From G965227875 sp965227875 (GTDB lineage: Bacteria; Pseudomonadota; Alphaproteobacteria; Rhizobiales; JAJFHC01), in the NCBI GenBank assembly GCA_965227875.1, contig OZ245783.1, forward strand, positions 992,001 to 1,056,000: a DNA stretch of 64,000 nucleotides, in the 5' to 3' direction. The translations under genes and the position numbers were made by a program. This document shows positions 25,016 to 32,297 of this stretch, piece by piece. A model generated the notes under the pieces. It saw only the letters and a program-made list of their open reading frames with translations. It ran no database searches and was not told where the DNA came from. The number at the start of each line of letters is the position of its first letter. Position 1 is the stretch's first letter.

Positions 25016-26491
25016 TCAGTCGAGCGGAACGGCGATCCGGGCGTGCCCGGAGACCGCCTCGTAGTCGTCCTCGCCGATCCCGTCATAGGCGATTCCCACC
25101 TGGGCATGGGCGCCATTTCCGAAATTGACGGTGACACCGCCGCCGACCCTGGCCCGCAGCGTCCCCTGTTTCGTCGAGACGGTTTGTGACACCGCGACCC
25201 TGCCCTCGGTCTGGAAGTCGTAGAGACCGTGGAGAGAGACGTAGGGGTCGACGATGACCCCGTTGTCCAGCTCCATCCGGTAGCCCACCTCGCCGCCGAC
25301 CTCGAGACGGCCGAGCTCGACCGTCTGGCTGTCGATCCGGGTTCCCGCGGAATCGGTGAACGCCTCATGATCCTCTACCACGTACTGCACCATGACGTTC
25401 GGTGTCAGGCGTACGGGATGAAGATCCCAGTACGTGCCCTTGAGATTCGCCATGAACAACAGGCGCTCGCTGTCGAACTCGCCCGTCGTGGTCCCGACCC
25501 GGATGTCGTGATCGGCGAGCCCGACCGCCGCGCGGGCATAGAAGGTGAGTTCCTCCGTCAGCCGGACGCTCGCATATGGCCCAATGACAAAACCTTCTGT
25601 GTCGAATTCCGAATCGAGCGCGCTGATCTTCTGGTCGGACGTGTCATAGCCGACCAGCACGCCAACGAGGAGATTGTCCCGCAGGAGGTAATCCACGCCG
25701 GCAAGCAAAACGAAAGCGTCGCCCTTGCGCGCGGCGTTGGCGTCGTCGGCGTCAAAGTCGGTGACCACACCCTTGATCCACAGGTCCCAGCGCTGCGGTT
25801 TCTTGCCGCCCACGCCCGCTGCCGCCGCAGCGACCCGCAGGTCCTTCTCCAGGATGGCGTTGAAGCCCTGGACCGAGCCGCCGAAGGCGATTCGGCTGTT
25901 GTCGCCACTGACGCTCGGCGTGACCCCGGTTCCGTCCTGGAAGACGTCGTCCCGGTCACGGCTCTGGAAGGGCAGCGGCGTGCGGTGCTCGCTGAAGACG
26001 CTGAGAAGCGGATTCCAGTGCCCCGAGATGTAGTTCTTGATGAGGCCCGGCGTAATGTCTGCGGTGGAAACAGGGAGGCATCGCACCTGGAAATTGACGT
26101 TGCCCGCCGTGCCCGCGGAGAAGTCACGGGTGATCGTTCGATTGCCGGTCGCCGGAACGACATAGTTTGCGTTGATGGGGAAGGTTGCCGACGAAACGAT
26201 CGTCACTGTGGCTGTCGTATCCGCAATCGTATATGTGCCGGTCGCTCCGCCCGCGTCGGTTACCGTGAAGACGAGTGTTTCACCGGCGTTAAAGTCCCCG
26301 ATGAAGCTTGCAAACGCCGTTCCCTGGTTGGAAAGGTCATAAGTACCCGCATTGGCGTTCGCACATCCCGGTCCCGGAGGTGCAGCATTGGCAACCGCTT
26401 CCTGTGCGAAAATCGTTGCGCACACCGCGGCCAAAGAGAAGAAACCGACAAAGACCCGGGCAGATCCCGCCCGGAAAAACGCGCCACCCAT
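25016..26491 (-). CDS. Surface protein with C-terminal autotransporter-type beta-barrel
   Basis: The 491-residue product starts with a signal peptide (VFVGFFSLAAVCATIFAQEAVA). Residues about 40-140 are a beta-rich, Thr-rich domain (YTIADTTATVTIVSSATFPI), and the last 260 residues form a barrel of alternating strands (FVLLAGVDYLLRDNLLVGVL, EGFVIGPYASVRLTEELTFY, EVGYRMELDNGVIVDPYVSL). This is the layout of an autotransporter-domain protein with a very short passenger. The last residues (ARIAVPLD) do not end in the usual aromatic residue. The ATG at 26491 follows GGGGTTGGG; a TTG at 26500 is also in frame. No catalytic site is seen, and ligand and role are unknown. Confidence 0.8.
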   Translation of the reverse strand: MGGAFFRAGSARVFVGFFSLAAVCATIFAQEAVANAAPPGPGCANANAGTYDLSNQGTAFASFIGDFNAGETLVFTVTDAGGATGTYTIADTTATVTIVSSATFPINANYVVPATGNRTITRDFSAGTAGNVNFQVRCLPVSTADITPGLIKNYISGHWNPLLSVFSEHRTPLPFQSRDRDDVFQDGTGVTPSVSGDNSRIAFGGSVQGFNAILEKDLRVAAAAAGVGGKKPQRWDLWIKGVVTDFDADDANAARKGDAFVLLAGVDYLLRDNLLVGVLVGYDTSDQKISALDSEFDTEGFVIGPYASVRLTEELTFYARAAVGLADHDIRVGTTTGEFDSERLLFMANLKGTYWDLHPVRLTPNVMVQYVVEDHEAFTDSAGTRIDSQTVELGRLEVGGEVGYRMELDNGVIVDPYVSLHGLYDFQTEGRVAVSQTVSTKQGTLRARVGGGVTVNFGNGAHAQVGIAYDGIGEDDYEAVSGHARIAVPLD

Positions 26492-26781
26492 GACACCCAA
26501 CCCCTGTGCGTCCGGCCGTTTACCGGCCGTGTTTCGTACGGGATCGCAGAGCCTCGCCCGGCAACCGTCTACGCCGCATCTTTTTCGGTGAAGTCCCGCC
26601 CGGCTTGCCTCTGGCCGGTCAGGTCCCCCGGAAAACCGGGATCAGAAAAATGATCATCGAAAAACAGACGATTGCACGGTGTTGGCTCAACTCCCGCCTT
26701 CTGCAATAGAGGTCCGCACGCGGAGAGGGAAATTCAAACTTCTGAACAGAGTCATTCACGCTGTGAACAAGCGCGCCTGAG
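26492..26781. other. Intergenic region between purA and the barrel gene
   Basis: This 290-base gap holds no credible gene. It contains a small hairpin (CCCGG-AAAA-CCGGG) near 26627-26641 without a T-run, and an AT-richer stretch (26640-26760) that probably carries the promoter of the minus-strand barrel gene. I could not place -35 and -10 boxes. No obvious terminator for purA is seen. Confidence 0.4.
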
Positions 26782-28074
26782 TCAGTCCTCGAAGGGGTCG
26801 CGCATCAGGATGGTGTCGTCGCGCTCCGGGCTCGTCGAAAGCAGGGTCACCGGCGCCTCGATCAACTCCTCCACCCGGCGGATGTACTTGATCGCCTGGG
26901 CCGGCAGATCGCCCCATGACCGGGCGCCGGCCGTGCTTTCCGACCAGCCTTCGAGCGTCTCGTAGACGGCCTTGACCCGCGACTGGGCGCCCTGCGACCC
27001 GGGCAGGTAGTTGATCCGTTCGCCGTCGAGCTCATAGCCCACGCAGACCTTGAGTTCCTCGAAGCCGTCTAGAATGTCGAGCTTGGTGAGGGCAATGCCG
27101 TCGATCCCGCTCGTCTTGATCGCCTGGCGCACGAGCGTGGCGTCGAACCATCCGCAGCGGCGCGAACGGCCCGTCACCGTGCCGAACTCGTGACCGCGTT
27201 CGCCCAGTTTCTGTCCGATCTCGTCGTCGAGCTCCGTCGGGAAAGGCCCCGATCCGACACGGGTCGTGTAGGCCTTGGTAATCCCCAGGACGTAATGCAG
27301 CGCGCCCGGGCCGATGCCGCTTCCCGATGCCGCCTGGGCGGCGACCGTGTTGGAAGACGTCACGAAGGGATATGTTCCGTGGTCCACGTCGAGCAGCGTG
27401 CCCTGTGCACCCTCGAACAGAATACGCTTGCCGGCGCGACGGGCCTCGTCGAGCAGGGCCCAGACCTTGTCCATGAAGGGCAGGATGCGCGGCGCGATTT
27501 CGGAAAGCTGGTCGTGCAGTTCTCCGCCGTCGATCTCGGGCTCGCCGAGACCGCGCCGTATGGCGTTGTGATGGACGAGCGCACGGTCGATCTTGGCCTT
27601 CAGGGACTGGAGGTTCTGCAGGTCCATCACGCGGATCGCACGCCGGCCAACCTTGTCTTCATAGGCCGGACCGATTCCCCGCTTCGTCGTGCCGATCTTG
27701 CCTTCCCCGGCCGCGGCCTCGCGGATCGCGTCGAGTTCACGGTGCAGCGGCAGAATCAATGTCGCGTTCTCGGCTATCCGGAGATTTTCACGCGAGATGG
27801 CGACACCCTGCGCGGTCAGCCGGTCGATCTCGTCGGACAGCGCCCACGGATCGACGACCACGCCGTTGCCGATCACGGACAGCTTGCCGCCCCGGACGAC
27901 GCCCGACGGCAGGAGGCTCAGCTTGTAGGTGACACCGTCGATAACGAGCGTATGGCCGGCATTGTGCCCGCCCTGGAAACGCACGACGATGTCCGCACGC
28001 TCCGAGAGCCAGTCGACGATCTTCCCCTTGCCTTCGTCGCCCCATTGTGAGCCGACCACGACTACATTCGCCAT
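26782..28074 (-). CDS. purA: Adenylosuccinate synthetase PurA
   Basis: PurA joins IMP and aspartate at the cost of GTP, the first committed step to AMP. The 430 residues show the GTP-binding start GSQWGDEGKGKIVDWLSE, FQGGHNAGHTLVIDG, GTTKRGIGPAYEDK, the GAQGTLLDVDHGTYPFVTSS region and the conserved Arg-rich end GRSRRCGWFDATLVRQ. Length and motifs are normal. It lies downstream of serC-serA on the same strand, a frequent alphaproteobacterial order, separated from serA by 204 bases with a GC hairpin, so it may have its own promoter. Confidence 0.97.
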   Translation of the reverse strand: MANVVVVGSQWGDEGKGKIVDWLSERADIVVRFQGGHNAGHTLVIDGVTYKLSLLPSGVVRGGKLSVIGNGVVVDPWALSDEIDRLTAQGVAISRENLRIAENATLILPLHRELDAIREAAAGEGKIGTTKRGIGPAYEDKVGRRAIRVMDLQNLQSLKAKIDRALVHHNAIRRGLGEPEIDGGELHDQLSEIAPRILPFMDKVWALLDEARRAGKRILFEGAQGTLLDVDHGTYPFVTSSNTVAAQAASGSGIGPGALHYVLGITKAYTTRVGSGPFPTELDDEIGQKLGERGHEFGTVTGRSRRCGWFDATLVRQAIKTSGIDGIALTKLDILDGFEELKVCVGYELDGERINYLPGSQGAQSRVKAVYETLEGWSESTAGARSWGDLPAQAIKYIRRVEELIEAPVTLLSTSPERDDTILMRDPFED

Positions 28075-28234
28075 GACGAACCTTTCCTGAATGTCTTGCG
28101 GATCCGTGCCCCTGGACCACGGAGTGAGGAAAAGCGATGGCGCAGGCCAGTCTCTTTTCGGCGGGACTATACAGAACCTTCGCCGCCTGCGCGAGGCATG
28201 CGACGAAATTACCCGCCGCTAACCGTCGCGTGGC

Positions 28235-28259
28235 CGGCGGGGCCTGCCCGGCCCCGCCG
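28235..28259. terminator. GC hairpin between serA and purA
   Basis: CGGCGGGGCC-TGCCC-GGCCCCGCCG is a ten-pair stem in the 204-base serA-purA gap, about 20 bases past the serA stop on the minus strand. No T-run follows in either direction. It may protect the 3' end, slow polymerase or terminate weakly. Confidence 0.45.
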
Positions 28260-28278
28260 CACGGTCTCGCAAATGGTC

Positions 28279-29868
28279 TCAGGCGACCGGAAAGCTGAGC
28301 GGCTTGGCCTGGCGCACATGCGGCAGGCTCTCCACCCGGGCCAGAACCTCGCCGGAAACCTCCTCGTCGACCTCGACCAGTGCGATCGCATCGGTCCCCC
28401 GGCTCTCGCGGCCGAGATGGAAGGTGGCGATGTTGACGCCCGCATCGCCAAGTGTCGTTCCCAGCGCCCCGATGAAGCCGGGCTTGTCCTCGTTGGTGAT
28501 GTAGAGCATGTGGGAGCCCAGTTCGGCCTCCATGTTGATGCCCTTGACCTGGATGATGCGTGGCTTGCCGTCGGAGAACACCGTACCGGCGACCGACCGC
28601 TGCTGGCGCTCCGTGCCCACGGTGAGCCGGATATAGGTGTCGTAGGCGCCATCCTTGCCGCGCATCACCTCCTCGACCGCGATGCCGCGGTCGCGGGCGA
28701 GCACCGGCGCGCTGACCATGTTGACGTCGGACAGGACGGGCCGCAGAACGCCGGCGAGCGCCGCCGACGTCAGCGCCTTGGTGTTCAGTTCCGCCACGTC
28801 GCCCGCATACTCGATCTTGATCGATTCGATCCCGGTCTCCGTGAGCTGGCCGGCGAACGAGCCGAGCTGTTCCGCGAGCGTCACGAAGGGTCTCAGGCGA
28901 GGCGCCTCCTCGGCCGTGATCGACGGCATGTTGATGGCGTTGCTCACGGCGCCGTTGACGAGGAAGTCCGACATCTGCTCGGCGACCTGGAGCGCCACGT
29001 TCTCCTGGGCTTCCGTCGTGGCCGCCCCCAGGTGCGGGGTGCAGATGACGTTTTCCATGCCGAACAGGGGATTGTTTTCCGCCGGCTCCTGCTCGAAGAC
29101 ATCGAGTGCGGCCCCTGCCACATGCCCGGCTTCCAGTGCGGCCTTCAGAGCCTCCTCGACGACCAGGCCGCCGCGGGCGCAATTGATGAGCCGCACACCC
29201 GGCTTCATCAAGTCGAGCGCCCTGGCGTCGATGATGTCGCGGGTCTTGTCCGTGAGCGGAACGTGCAGGGAGACGAAGTCGGAGCGCTTCAGCAGGTCGT
29301 CCAGTTCGACCTTCTCGACGCCCAGGTCCACGGCGCGCTCCGGAGACAGGAACGGGTCGAAGGCCAGCACTCTCATGCGCAGGCCGAGGGCGCGGTCCGC
29401 GACGATGGAGCCGATATTGCCGCAACCGATGAGCCCGAGCGTCTTGGAGGTTATCTCCACGCCCATGAAGCGGCTTTTCTCCCATTTCCCCGCCTGGGTC
29501 GAAACGTCCGCGGAGGGGATCTGCCGGGCGAGCGCCAGCATCAGGGATATGGCATGCTCCGCCGTCGTGATCGAGTTGCCGAAGGGCGTGTTCATCACGA
29601 TGATGCCGCGGGCGGTGGCCGCCTTCAGGTCGATATTGTCGACGCCGATGCCGGCCCGGCCGATGACCTTCAGACGGTCGGCGGCGGCGATCACCTTTTC
29701 CGTCGCTTTTGTCTTCGAACGAACGGCAAGGCCGTCATAGTCGCCGATGATGTCAATGAGCTGGTCCCGGTCGAGACCGGTCTGGACGTCGACTTCGCAA
29801 CCACGGGCTTCGAAGATCTCCTTCGCGCGCGGGCTGAGCTGATCGGAAATGAGTACACGGGGTGCCAT
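28279..29868 (-). CDS. serA: D-3-phosphoglycerate dehydrogenase SerA (long form)
   Basis: SerA oxidises 3-phosphoglycerate to 3-phosphohydroxypyruvate with NAD+, opening serine synthesis. The 529 residues correspond to the long form. They include the substrate domain, the Rossmann fold with GLIGCGNIGSIVADRALG, the catalytic Arg (NCARGGLVV), Glu region (ALDVFEQEP) and His (CTPHLGAATTE). An allosteric substrate-binding domain follows, then a C-terminal ACT domain (IIQVKGINMEAELGSHMLYI, RESRGTDAIALVEVDEEV). It follows serC by 69 bases on the minus strand. Compare the fused SerC-SerA-like gene at 40028-42997, which lacks these regulatory domains. Confidence 0.97.
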   Translation of the reverse strand: MAPRVLISDQLSPRAKEIFEARGCEVDVQTGLDRDQLIDIIGDYDGLAVRSKTKATEKVIAAADRLKVIGRAGIGVDNIDLKAATARGIIVMNTPFGNSITTAEHAISLMLALARQIPSADVSTQAGKWEKSRFMGVEITSKTLGLIGCGNIGSIVADRALGLRMRVLAFDPFLSPERAVDLGVEKVELDDLLKRSDFVSLHVPLTDKTRDIIDARALDLMKPGVRLINCARGGLVVEEALKAALEAGHVAGAALDVFEQEPAENNPLFGMENVICTPHLGAATTEAQENVALQVAEQMSDFLVNGAVSNAINMPSITAEEAPRLRPFVTLAEQLGSFAGQLTETGIESIKIEYAGDVAELNTKALTSAALAGVLRPVLSDVNMVSAPVLARDRGIAVEEVMRGKDGAYDTYIRLTVGTERQQRSVAGTVFSDGKPRIIQVKGINMEAELGSHMLYITNEDKPGFIGALGTTLGDAGVNIATFHLGRESRGTDAIALVEVDEEVSGEVLARVESLPHVRQAKPLSFPVA

Positions 29869-29937
29869 CTGAAAGGCCTCCTGGTCTGGAACTTCAGTCG
29901 GAATGGAAAGTCTGCAAGATACGGAAACGGAAAGCGC

Positions 29938-31104
29938 TCAGCCGTCGGATGACCGGACGGACACATAGGCCCAGTCCAGCCATGCGGTAAGCGCTTCGAG
30001 ATCCCCGGCTTCGACCGTGGCGCCGGCCCAGATACGCAATCCGGGCGGTGCATCGCGATAGGCGCCGATGTCGTGGGCCACGCCCTCTTCATCGAGCAGG
30101 GCCGCGATCTTCTTGGGCAGCGCGGCACGCGCGTCCTCCGACAGGCCCTCGAGGGCCTTGTCCGACAGTTTCAGACACACGGACGTGTTCGAACGCAAGC
30201 GCGGGTCTTCGGTGAGAAACGAAATCCACTCCGTCCGGTCGACCCAGTCCCCGAGGATACTTGCGTTGGCGTCGGCACGCGCGAACAAGGCCTCGAGTCC
30301 TCCGATCCGGCGTGCCCATTCCAGGGCATCGATATAGTCCTCGACACACAACATGGAGGGCGTATTGATGGTCTCGCCCCGGAAAATCCCCTCGTTGATC
30401 TTGCCGCCCTTGGTCATGCGGAAGACTTTCGGAAGCGGCCATGCAGGCGTGTGGGATTCGAGCCGCTCGACCGCACGCGGCGACAGCACCAGCATTCCGT
30501 GCGCAGCCTCGCCACCGAGCACTTTCTGCCAGGAGAAGGTCACAACGTCGAGCTTCGGCCAGTCCAGCGGCTGCGCGAAGGCGGCCGACGTCGCATCGCA
30601 GATTGTCAGGCCTTCCCGGTCGGCGGCGATCCAGTCGCCGTCCGGCACCCGTGCGCCGGAGGTGGTTCCGTTCCAGGTGAAGACGACGTCACGGGTGAAG
30701 TCGACCTGTGCCAGGTCCGGGAGTTCGCCATAGGGCGCATCCAGCACCCGCACGTCGTCGAGTTTCAGATGTGAGGTGACGTCGGTCACCCAGGTCTTGC
30801 CGAAACTTTCCCAGGCGAGCATGTCGACGCCGCGCGCGCCGAGCAGGCTCCAGAGCGCCATTTCGACCGCCCCCGTATCGGAGGCCGGCACGATGCCGAT
30901 GCGGTAGTCCGCGGGAATCCGGAGAACCTCGCGGGTGAGGTCGATCGCAAGCGCAAGACGGGCCTTGCCCTCTTTCGCGCGGTGCGAACGTCCGAGAAAT
31001 GCGTTGGAAAGTGTGTCCGGCGTCCAGCCGGGGCGCTTCGTGCAGGGACCTGACGAAAAACGCGGATTTACCGGACGCAAGTCCGGCGTTGGCTTGCTCA
31101 GCAT
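29938..31104 (-). CDS. serC: Phosphoserine aminotransferase SerC
   Basis: SerC converts 3-phosphohydroxypyruvate and glutamate into phosphoserine. The 388-residue protein has PLP contacts ATSAAFA, the catalytic lysine in SWQKVLGGEAAHGMLVLSP and the phosphate-side motif GETINTPSMLCVEDY. Length and motif order match the alphaproteobacterial long SerC. The ATG at 31104 has GGAAGG upstream, placed in the loop of a small hairpin, which suggests leader-based control. It is the first gene of serC-serA. Confidence 0.96.
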   Translation of the reverse strand: MLSKPTPDLRPVNPRFSSGPCTKRPGWTPDTLSNAFLGRSHRAKEGKARLALAIDLTREVLRIPADYRIGIVPASDTGAVEMALWSLLGARGVDMLAWESFGKTWVTDVTSHLKLDDVRVLDAPYGELPDLAQVDFTRDVVFTWNGTTSGARVPDGDWIAADREGLTICDATSAAFAQPLDWPKLDVVTFSWQKVLGGEAAHGMLVLSPRAVERLESHTPAWPLPKVFRMTKGGKINEGIFRGETINTPSMLCVEDYIDALEWARRIGGLEALFARADANASILGDWVDRTEWISFLTEDPRLRSNTSVCLKLSDKALEGLSEDARAALPKKIAALLDEEGVAHDIGAYRDAPPGLRIWAGATVEAGDLEALTAWLDWAYVSVRSSDG

Positions 31105-31108
31105 ATGT

Positions 31109-31145
31109 CTATCCTTCCAGATAGTTGCCTCTCGGTGGGGAGAGG
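31109..31145 (-). promoter_or_regulatory. Structured serC leader with two hairpins
   Basis: On the minus strand two hairpins lie just before the serC ATG. The first is CCTCTC-CCCACC-GAGAGG (31128-31145). The second is CTATC-TGGAAG-GATAG (31109-31124), whose loop and right arm contain the ribosome-binding site GGAAGG. Position and gene agree with the serC RNA motif described in alphaproteobacteria, but I cannot verify its consensus from memory. Confidence 0.5.
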
Positions 31146-31321
31146 TGGCCCGCAGCCTCGATAGGACCGGCCGCCGGACAAGTCAACCGAAAACCGGTTT
31201 CACGCGCAGCCATGCGACAAGACGCGCGCGTGGCCGGTGCGGGGTTCCACGGAAGTCTTGAACGCCGGCATGCAAAGGTGCAAATACAGCCACGGGATCA
31301 AACGGGGAGAGTGTCCTGGAC

Positions 31322-32269
31322 ATGAACACGCCTTTGCCGCCGGCCGGCTATCTCGCGCCGCCGACGCCGGATCACTGCCGGTCCATGCTCGATGACTGGG
31401 TCGTCGACTCCATGCCCCTCTCGTCAGCCGCCGCACAAAAGGTGCTGACCAGTCATGAGCGGCGCATGCGCGTCAAGCATGTCGAACGGACACTGAAATC
31501 CCTGGTCGGGCTGGACAAGCCGGTCACGTCGTTTCGCTCGCCGGGTTTCGTCAAGAACGAATACGAACGCATCTGGACGTCATACGACTGGCCGCGGTCG
31601 GACGCACCGTCCGACGGCCGCAAACCGACGCTCGCGCGATGGTCGGACGAGTTTCTTGTGCTCCGGAACGGTGCGCTGGACCGCATGGAACTCGATCGCA
31701 TATGCGCCGCCATCGAACATCTGCGCCCCCGTTCGATCCTCGAGGTCGGCTGCGGTGTCGGCCGCAACCTGTTCGTTCTGAGCGCAATGTATCCGGACAT
31801 CGAGTTCTCTGGACTGGAACTCTCCGACGCCGGCATCGCCACCGCACATTCCGTTCAGGCGGAAGACCGGTTGCCGGACGTCCTCGCCGCCTTCTGCCCG
31901 CGTGAGGTAAAGGATCTCACCGCGCACAAACGCATTGCCTTCACCCAGGGCAATGCGCGCGACCTGCCTTTCGGGGACGGCTCCTTCGACGTGGTGTTTT
32001 CACGCCTGGCGCTCGAACAGATGGACCCGATCAAGGACGATGTTCTGGCCGGGATGCGCCGCGTGGTATCCGGGGCCGCGGTGTTTGCCGAACCGTTCGT
32101 CGACTGCAACGCATCCGGCCTCCAGGATCTGATGCGCCGGGCCAAGAATTATTTCTCTCTTTCGGTGGCCGGCCTTGCGGACTACGGGTTTGCGCCCGAA
32201 GCCTGTTTTTTCGACTGGCCGCACAAGATCAAGCAGTGCACCGGCCTCGTGGTCGCCCGGCCGGTCTGA
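31322..32269 (+). CDS. Class I SAM-dependent methyltransferase
   Basis: The 315-residue protein has a Rossmann-type methyltransferase core in its second half: motif I ILEVGCGVGRNLFVLSAMYP (about 140-159), then FSGLELSDAGIATAHSV, the acidic motif II region GNARDLPFGDGSFDVVFSRL and the motif III region MRRVVSGAAVFAEPF. The first 130 residues form an unrelated, Arg-rich domain. No membrane segment is present. The substrate is not evident; similar folds act on small metabolites, lipids or quinones. It is divergent from serC and convergent with the chemoreceptor gene. Confidence 0.85.
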   Translation: MNTPLPPAGYLAPPTPDHCRSMLDDWVVDSMPLSSAAAQKVLTSHERRMRVKHVERTLKSLVGLDKPVTSFRSPGFVKNEYERIWTSYDWPRSDAPSDGRKPTLARWSDEFLVLRNGALDRMELDRICAAIEHLRPRSILEVGCGVGRNLFVLSAMYPDIEFSGLELSDAGIATAHSVQAEDRLPDVLAAFCPREVKDLTAHKRIAFTQGNARDLPFGDGSFDVVFSRLALEQMDPIKDDVLAGMRRVVSGAAVFAEPFVDCNASGLQDLMRRAKNYFSLSVAGLADYGFAPEACFFDWPHKIKQCTGLVVARPV

Positions 32270-32274
32270 TCGGC

Positions 32275-32288
32275 CCCGGCAAGCCGGG
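32275..32288. terminator. Short GC hairpin between convergent genes
   Basis: CCCGGC-AA-GCCGGG lies in the 28-base gap between the methyltransferase (plus) and the chemoreceptor (minus). It has no T-run on either side, so it is at best a weak bidirectional terminator or 3' end protector. Confidence 0.35.
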
Positions 32289-32297
32289 ACCACGGTG

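Noticed and set aside
27788..29485. A 565-codon minus-strand frame overlapping purA and serA in another phase
   Set aside because: The purA and serA frames have complete motifs. The overlapping frame is Arg/Gly-rich without domains.
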